Shown: piece after piece, positions 59,516 through 64,000 of the stretch
How the letters are laid out: every line of letters starts with the position of its first letter
Position numbering within the stretch: position 1 is the stretch's first letter
NCBI GenBank assembly: GCA_905181825.1
Contig: CAJIZJ010000010.1
Location: 1 to 64,000 of the forward strand
Reading direction: 5' to 3'
DNA from: an uncultured Flavobacteriaceae bacterium
GTDB lineage: Bacteria; Bacteroidota; Bacteroidia; Flavobacteriales; Flavobacteriaceae
Length of the DNA: 64,000 bases
Position numbers and translations under genes: made by a program
Notes under the pieces: model-generated
Database searches by the model: none
What the model saw: the letters and a program-made list of their open reading frames with translations, nothing else
What the model was told of the DNA's origin: nothing

Positions 59516-61048
59516 TTAGTGTTTAAAATGACGTGTTTTTGTAAATACCATTGCCACATTATTGGAGTTGCAATAGTCAATGCTTAACTGGTCTTTTATC
59601 GAGCCTCCTGGCTGAATTACAGCTGTAATTCCCGCATTTTTTGCAATTTCCACACAATCAGGGAATGGAAAGAAGGCATCGCTAGCCATCACAGCCCCAC
59701 TTAAATTAAACTTAAAAGAAGTAGCTTTATGAATGGCTTGATTTAAGGCGTCTACGCGACTTGTTTGCCCGGTTCCGCTAGCGCACAATTGCTTGTTTTT
59801 AGCCAATACGATGGTATTTGATTTTGTGTGTTTACAAATCTTAGAAGCGAACAACAGGTCTTCAATCTCACTTTCAACAGGCGTGGAGGTAGTAGCATTT
59901 TCCAAAATAGAAGCATCATCAGTAATGGTGTCTTTTTCCTGAACTAATACACCATTTAAGCAAGTTCTTACACTTGTTTCAGGAAGGCTAACTGAATTCT
60001 GAATTAGTAAAATTCTATTTTTCTTCCCTTTTAATACACTTTCTGCTTCAGCACTAAACGAAGGTGCAATCACTACTTCACAAAAAAGTGTATGAATTTT
60101 TTCAGCAGTTGCTAAGTCAACTTCACAATTTGATATTAAAACGCCACCAAAAGCAGATACTGGATCTCCTGCTAAGGCGTCTATGTAAGCCTGATGTAGA
60201 GATTCTCTTTGCGCCACTCCGCAAGCGTTATTGTGTTTTAGGATTGCAAAGGTTGGATTTTCGCCATTAAATTCATTCATTAGATTCACTGCAGCGTCAA
60301 CATCTAAAAGGTTGTTATAGCTTAGTTCTTTTCCGTGAAGCTTTGTAAACATCGCTTCAAAATCTCCAAAGAAATATCCTTTTTGATGTGGATTTTCTCC
60401 ATAACGAAGCACGCTTCCTTGCGTTTCACTAATTTTCAATACAACCTCTTCCTTTTCTTTGTTGAAATAGTTAAAAATTGCACTGTCATAATGTGAAGAC
60501 ACATTAAATGATTTGGTAGCAAACCGTTTGCGATCTTCAATAGAAATAGCGCCATTTTCAGCAGTAATTAGGTTTAAGAATTCTCCGTAGTCTTCAACAG
60601 AAGACACACAAATGACATCTTTAAAGTTTTTGGCTGCCGCTCGAATCAATGAAATTCCTCCGATGTCAATTTTTTCAATAATATCTTCGTCGCTAGCTCC
60701 TGAAGCAACTGTTTTTTCAAAGGGATATAGGTCCACAATGACGGCGTCTATTTGTGGGATTGAAAAAGTATCCATCTCCTGGACATCCTGATCATTATCT
60801 TGGCGATTTAAAATCCCACCAAATATCTTAGGGTGTAAGGTTTTTACACGCCCTCCAAGGATTGAAGGGTATTCTGTAATTTCTTCAGCAGGAACCACGT
60901 CTATACCTAAGTCATTAATAAATTTTTGAGTACCCCCTGTAGAATAGATAGTAACTCCTTGTTCGTTTAGTTTTTTTACAATAGGCGCTAACCCTTTTTT
61001 ACTAAACACAGAAATTAAGGCGGATTTAATTGTTTTGTTTTGGCTCAT
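59516..61048 (-). CDS. purH: Bifunctional AICAR transformylase / IMP cyclohydrolase PurH
   Basis: PurH makes the last two steps of IMP synthesis. From the ATG at 61048 it has 510 residues: the MGS-like cyclohydrolase (ALISVFSKKGLAPIVKKL, STGGTQKFI, GRVKTLHPKIFGGIL, VDLYPFEKT) and the AICAR transformylase with YGENPHQKGYFF, ILKHNNACGVA and SDAFFPFPDCVE. A longer frame to 61102 would cross the promoter box at 61071-61078 and is not used by this family. Confidence 0.96.
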   Translation of the reverse strand: MSQNKTIKSALISVFSKKGLAPIVKKLNEQGVTIYSTGGTQKFINDLGIDVVPAEEITEYPSILGGRVKTLHPKIFGGILNRQDNDQDVQEMDTFSIPQIDAVIVDLYPFEKTVASGASDEDIIEKIDIGGISLIRAAAKNFKDVICVSSVEDYGEFLNLITAENGAISIEDRKRFATKSFNVSSHYDSAIFNYFNKEKEEVVLKISETQGSVLRYGENPHQKGYFFGDFEAMFTKLHGKELSYNNLLDVDAAVNLMNEFNGENPTFAILKHNNACGVAQRESLHQAYIDALAGDPVSAFGGVLISNCEVDLATAEKIHTLFCEVVIAPSFSAEAESVLKGKKNRILLIQNSVSLPETSVRTCLNGVLVQEKDTITDDASILENATTSTPVESEIEDLLFASKICKHTKSNTIVLAKNKQLCASGTGQTSRVDALNQAIHKATSFKFNLSGAVMASDAFFPFPDCVEIAKNAGITAVIQPGGSIKDQLSIDYCNSNNVAMVFTKTRHFKH

Positions 61049-61070
61049 TTTGAAGTCTAATGTTAAACAC

Positions 61071-61078
61071 CAAAAATA
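61071..61078 (-). promoter_or_regulatory. purH promoter -7 box (TATTTTTG)
   Basis: TATTTTTG on the minus strand matches TAnnTTTG exactly, 22 bases upstream of the purH ATG. A TTTG sits about 24 bases further upstream and may be the -33 element. Confidence 0.55.
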
Positions 61079-61158
61079 GTCAATTAACCCATAAGAACTC
61101 ATCCAAATTCTCTCAAAAACAGAAGTTTTTTTTAACTAAACACCAGAGTTATTAACAT

Positions 61159-61611
61159 CTACATAAGTGTGGCGACTGATCGACACACAAATTCTAGGAA
61201 TCGTTCGTCTGCCTGCGTAAAAGGATCAATAGTATTCGAGTCAATATCAATTTGCCCAACATTTTTATTATTTACAAACAGCGGAACTACGATTTCTGAT
61301 TTTACATTAATACTGCATGCTATGTAATTGTCTTGAGAATTGACATCGGCTACCACAAAGTTTTCATTACTAACAGCCACTTGCCCACAAATCCCTTTTC
61401 CAAATGGGATAATTGTGTGGTCTGTATGCGCCCCTGCGTACGGTCCAATTTTAAGTTCTTTTTTTTCGCCATTTCTAAAATAAAAACCGACCCAATCGTA
61501 ATGGCAGACCGAGACTTTTAATAAATTACAAATAGCCTGTAGGGTTTCATCAAGCACATTTGAATTAGAGACTAAGCTGCTTATTTTAGGTTTCAATTTA
61601 TTGAAATTCAT
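61159..61611 (-). CDS. GAF domain protein related to free-Met-(R)-sulfoxide reductase
   Basis: The 150-residue protein is a single GAF domain: SVCHYDWVGFYF near residue 35, GPYAGAHTDHTIIPFGKGICG, and NYIACSINVKSEIVVPL. These match the free methionine-(R)-sulfoxide reductase (fRMsr) family, which uses three cysteines. Two are kept (in GICG, residue 75, and YIAC, residue 99). The third, in a KxAC motif before IP, is replaced by TDHT here. Activity is therefore uncertain; it may use other chemistry or bind ligands only. It is transcribed toward purH but with a 110-base gap that holds the purH promoter. Confidence 0.82.
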   Translation of the reverse strand: MNFNKLKPKISSLVSNSNVLDETLQAICNLLKVSVCHYDWVGFYFRNGEKKELKIGPYAGAHTDHTIIPFGKGICGQVAVSNENFVVADVNSQDNYIACSINVKSEIVVPLFVNNKNVGQIDIDSNTIDPFTQADERFLEFVCRSVATLM

Positions 61612-61719
61612 CAGGATATATTTCTGTAAAAATACTATTAATCCTAAATATGGTTTTAAAATAATTTTCTTTTTGTGTTAATTTTCCTGTAAGTATAACT
61701 AATGTACATACAGTTTTAC

Positions 61720-61727
61720 TAAATTTG
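61720..61727 (+). promoter_or_regulatory. -7 box (TAAATTTG) of the Cys-rich protein gene, predicted leaderless
   Basis: TAAATTTG matches TAnnTTTG exactly and is followed by TATA and then the ATG at 61732, four bases apart. The transcript should start at the initiation codon. The -33 region is weak. Confidence 0.5.
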
Positions 61728-61731
61728 TATA

Positions 61732-62139
61732 ATGACTGAACCTAAGTTACATAAAGTTTTTTCTATATTATTAGCTGTTTTAATACTTCTATCAGCTTTT
61801 TCATTTAGCGCTGATACTCGTTTATGCAGCACTGTGCTGTCGGCGTCTGTTTCTTCTACTAAGGTTAAATCGTGTTGTAGCTCTTCTTTTGAAAAGGTTT
61901 CCAAAGTTGTTCAAGATAGTTGTTGTCAAAATAAGTTAATTTATGTCGACGGCTTGAATCAGTTTGACGGTATTTCAGTTTCCTTAGAGTCGCCTTCTCT
62001 TGAAATTTTTGAAGTCGTTACAAACAACTCTGTCAATTTTGTTAATTACCATGCTTCTAATTCTTTTTCGTATTCTAACTATATTCCACCAAACCTAGTC
62101 ATGGAGCCACAGATAGAGTATCAGACTTTCTTGATTTGA
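61732..62139 (+). CDS. Small cysteine-rich exported protein preceding a TonB-dependent receptor
   Basis: The 135-residue protein has an N-terminal hydrophobic signal or anchor (FSILLAVLILLSAFSFSA). After it come Cys32, a CC pair at 48-49 (KSCCSS) and a CC pair at 64-65 (DSCCQN), then a Pro-Pro near 119-120. It resembles the HYC_CC_PP group of small secreted proteins that precede TonB receptors, but the HYC motif itself is absent, so I only suggest the relation. The Cys pairs would suit binding of copper or another soft metal. A TonB-dependent receptor starts 84 bases later on the same strand. Confidence 0.65.
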   Translation: MTEPKLHKVFSILLAVLILLSAFSFSADTRLCSTVLSASVSSTKVKSCCSSSFEKVSKVVQDSCCQNKLIYVDGLNQFDGISVSLESPSLEIFEVVTNNSVNFVNYHASNSFSYSNYIPPNLVMEPQIEYQTFLI

Positions 62140-62223
62140 TTTTATTGTATTAATCACATTTATTGTTGCACTCTGTTGTGCGGTTAAAAACCTACTAAGG
62201 ATATAATTTGAAATTAATAAACA

Positions 62224-64000
62224 ATGAAATTCACTTTACAAATAATACTATTATTGCCATTTTTTCTTTTTTCACAAAAAGAAATTACTGGGGTAGTTAT
62301 GGAGCAGAGTTCCAATAATGAGCGGGTGCCACTGTTGGGTGCTAATGTGTTTTGGCTCAACACAACCCTTGGCACTATGACGTCAGATGATGGCACTTTT
62401 AGGTTGCCGTACGATACTTCTTATAAAAAGCTAGTAATCAGTTATATTGGGTTTAGGACAGATACACTTTTGATCGAAACCCCAAAAAGTATTTTCCATG
62501 TATTAAAAGCTTCTGACGATTTAGGAGAGGTAACCGTATCAGTGCGAAGAAAATCTTCAGCAACTTCCTACCTGTCATCTCAAAACATTACGACTATAAG
62601 TAGTAAGGAACTATTAAAAGCTGCTTGTTGTAATTTGTCTGAAAGTTTTGAAACAAATCCCTCAATTGATGTCAATTTCACGGATGCAATTTCAGGGACA
62701 AAGCAAATTAGAATGTTGGGGTTGACCAGTCCTTATATTTTAATTACTACCGAAAACATTCCTTCCATACGTGGCGCTTCTCAAGCCTATGGTTTGAGTT
62801 TTGTTCCAGGAACTTGGGTAGAGAGTATTCAAATAACCAAAGGCGCCGGAAGTGTCGTTAATGGCTTTGAAAGTATCGCTGGTCAAATTAATGCCGAACT
62901 GGTAAAGCCAACCACAGACAATCGTATTTTTGTAAATGCCTACGGGTCCTTAAACGGTCGTACCGAATTAAACACACATTTTAACACACAGCTTTCTGAC
63001 AAGTTAAGTACAGGTGTTTATATACATGCTGATAATCGATCACAAAAATTTGATAGAAATAATGATTCATTTCTTGATATGCCTTTAGTAAATCAGATTA
63101 ATATAATGAACCGTTGGCAGTATGCAAATCTTCAAAAAGGGTTAATTAGTTTTCTAAATGTACGATACCTAAACGATGAAAAGCAAGCGGGACAGCTTAA
63201 CTTCGACCCAAAAACCGACCGCTTATCTAACTCTGTTTGGGGAAGCGAAATTAATACAAGACGCTTTGAGGTGTCTGGAAAATTTGGGTATGTAAACCCA
63301 GATATACCGTACCGTAGCTTAGGGGTTCAGCTTGCGTATAGTGATCATGATCAAGCTTCTTATTTTGGAACTAATCAATATGATATAAGTCACAGAAGTA
63401 TATACTCAAATATGGTCTACAACACCATTATTAGTGATTCAAGACACAAAATGAAGACAGGTTTAAACGCCACTTATGACCGCTATAATGAGTTGGTAAA
63501 TTCACAGGTTTATAATAGAACCGAACGCTCTGTTGGAGGTTTTTTTGAATATAGTTTTGACAATCTTGATGCTTTAAATTTAACGGCAGGTATTCGTATT
63601 GATCATCATAATTTGTTAGGCACATTTTTCACACCACGTTTGCATGCGCGCTATGCACCTTGGGAAAAGTCGGCATTTAGAGTGTCTTTTGGTCGCGGAA
63701 AACGAGCTGCTAACATTTTCACAGAAAATCAAAAGTTATTTGCCTCCTCAAGACAAATTAATGTGCAAAGTTCTGGAGGAGCCATTTACGGATTAGATCC
63801 TGAAATTGCATGGAACTATGGACTCTCTTTTTTACAGGGCTTTAATTTATTTGGCAGAAAAGCAGACCTTACACTGGACTTTTATAAAACCAATTTTGAG
63901 AACCAAGTTGTAGTAGATTATGAGAACCCCTATGAAGTGAGTTTTTACAATCTTGAAGGGGCTAGCTATGCCAGTAGTTTTCAGGCAGAATTTAGTTGGA
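62224..64000 (+). CDS. TonB-dependent receptor with CarboxypepD-like N-terminus (3' truncated by window)
   Basis: The frame is open from the ATG at 62224 to the window edge, 592 codons so far. It has a signal peptide (FFLFSQ), a carboxypeptidase-regulatory-like domain (KEITGVVMEQSS ... GANVFWLNTTLGTMTSDDGTFRL ... ISYIGF), a plug domain (LSESFETNPSIDV, KQIRMLGL, TENIPSIRGAS, VESIQITKGAGSVVNGFESIAGQIN), and then barrel strands. A Cys-Cys pair (KAACCNLSESFE, residues 135-136) precedes the plug. With the Cys-rich protein upstream this hints at uptake of a metal or metal complex such as copper, but that is inference. Confidence 0.9.
   Translation, partial: MKFTLQIILLLPFFLFSQKEITGVVMEQSSNNERVPLLGANVFWLNTTLGTMTSDDGTFRLPYDTSYKKLVISYIGFRTDTLLIETPKSIFHVLKASDDLGEVTVSVRRKSSATSYLSSQNITTISSKELLKAACCNLSESFETNPSIDVNFTDAISGTKQIRMLGLTSPYILITTENIPSIRGASQAYGLSFVPGTWVESIQITKGAGSVVNGFESIAGQINAELVKPTTDNRIFVNAYGSLNGRTELNTHFNTQLSDKLSTGVYIHADNRSQKFDRNNDSFLDMPLVNQINIMNRWQYANLQKGLISFLNVRYLNDEKQAGQLNFDPKTDRLSNSVWGSEINTRRFEVSGKFGYVNPDIPYRSLGVQLAYSDHDQASYFGTNQYDISHRSIYSNMVYNTIISDSRHKMKTGLNATYDRYNELVNSQVYNRTERSVGGFFEYSFDNLDALNLTAGIRIDHHNLLGTFFTPRLHARYAPWEKSAFRVSFGRGKRAANIFTENQKLFASSRQINVQSSGGAIYGLDPEIAWNYGLSFLQGFNLFGRKADLTLDFYKTNFENQVVVDYENPYEVSFYNLEGASYASSFQAEFSW

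Noticed and set aside
62214-62396. Open frame on the minus strand at the start of the final gene
   Set aside because: It overlaps the signal peptide and first domain of a clear TonB-dependent receptor on the plus strand, whose reading frame is open to the window edge. The receptor's lack of a stop is due to truncation, not to a frameshift.

Overview
The window is a stretch of chromosome from a member of the Bacteroidota, almost certainly a marine-type Flavobacteriaceae. The evidence is the gliding genes gldB, gldC, gldD and gldE, several type IX secretion system (T9SS) substrates with C-terminal sorting domains, a PorP/SprF protein, TonB-dependent receptors, DUF2480 and DUF3078 proteins, AT-rich spacers, A-rich leaders with few Shine-Dalgarno sites, and promoters of the Bacteroidota form TAnnTTTG. 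I see no tRNA, rRNA, insertion sequence, prophage or CRISPR array.

Layout. 1-2184: the end of a TonB-dependent receptor, a DUF5689 surface lipoprotein and a small membrane protein. 2240-9584 (minus): a surface-adhesin module made of a 1490-residue T9SS type B adhesin, a PorP/SprF protein and a PorE-like OmpA protein. 9782-10996: hflX. 11039-19213 (minus): the suf Fe-S assembly cluster (sufA-like, sufB, sufC, sufD, sufS, sufE, sufT) with two small lipoproteins embedded, followed by DUF2480 and DUF3078 genes. 19319-23779 (minus): a four-gene exported operon of two beta-propeller lipoproteins, an MbnP-family protein and a di-heme peroxidase. 23898-30772: thiL, the mutY-ssb-gldE-gldD block, HU, a 29-residue very basic protein and RNase G. 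30827-35095 (minus): leuACDB. 35243-39869: an unrecognised 516-residue protein, then a SAM-I riboswitch controlling metY-osmC-metX. 39947-42579 (minus): two tandemly duplicated T9SS type A proteins. 42826-47233: polyprenyl synthase, dnaG, a degenerate response regulator and nadE. 47407-53934: a 1705-residue type B adhesin followed by gldB and gldC. 53935-61611 (minus): purH and the cell-shape operon mreBCD-mrdA-rodA, with a GAF protein upstream. 61732-64000: a cysteine-rich exported protein and a TonB-dependent receptor that runs off the window.

How the parts work together. Much of the window serves the cell surface: gliding lipoproteins, large secreted adhesins with their outer-membrane partners, and receptors for nutrient or metal uptake. 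The rest is core metabolism and growth: Fe-S assembly, leucine and methionine synthesis, NAD, thiamine and purine synthesis, replication, RNA processing and rod-shape maintenance.

Most of the window is ordinary flavobacterial core genome. The observations most worth following are the MbnP/di-heme peroxidase operon with two propeller lipoproteins, loss of all zinc ligands in DnaG, a response regulator without its phospho-acceptor aspartate, the 29-residue basic protein after HU, the cysteine-rich protein paired with a receptor carrying a Cys-Cys in its plug, the lipoprotein genes inside the suf cluster, and three genes whose promoter box ends exactly four bases before the start codon. All functional statements come from reading the sequence; no searches were run.
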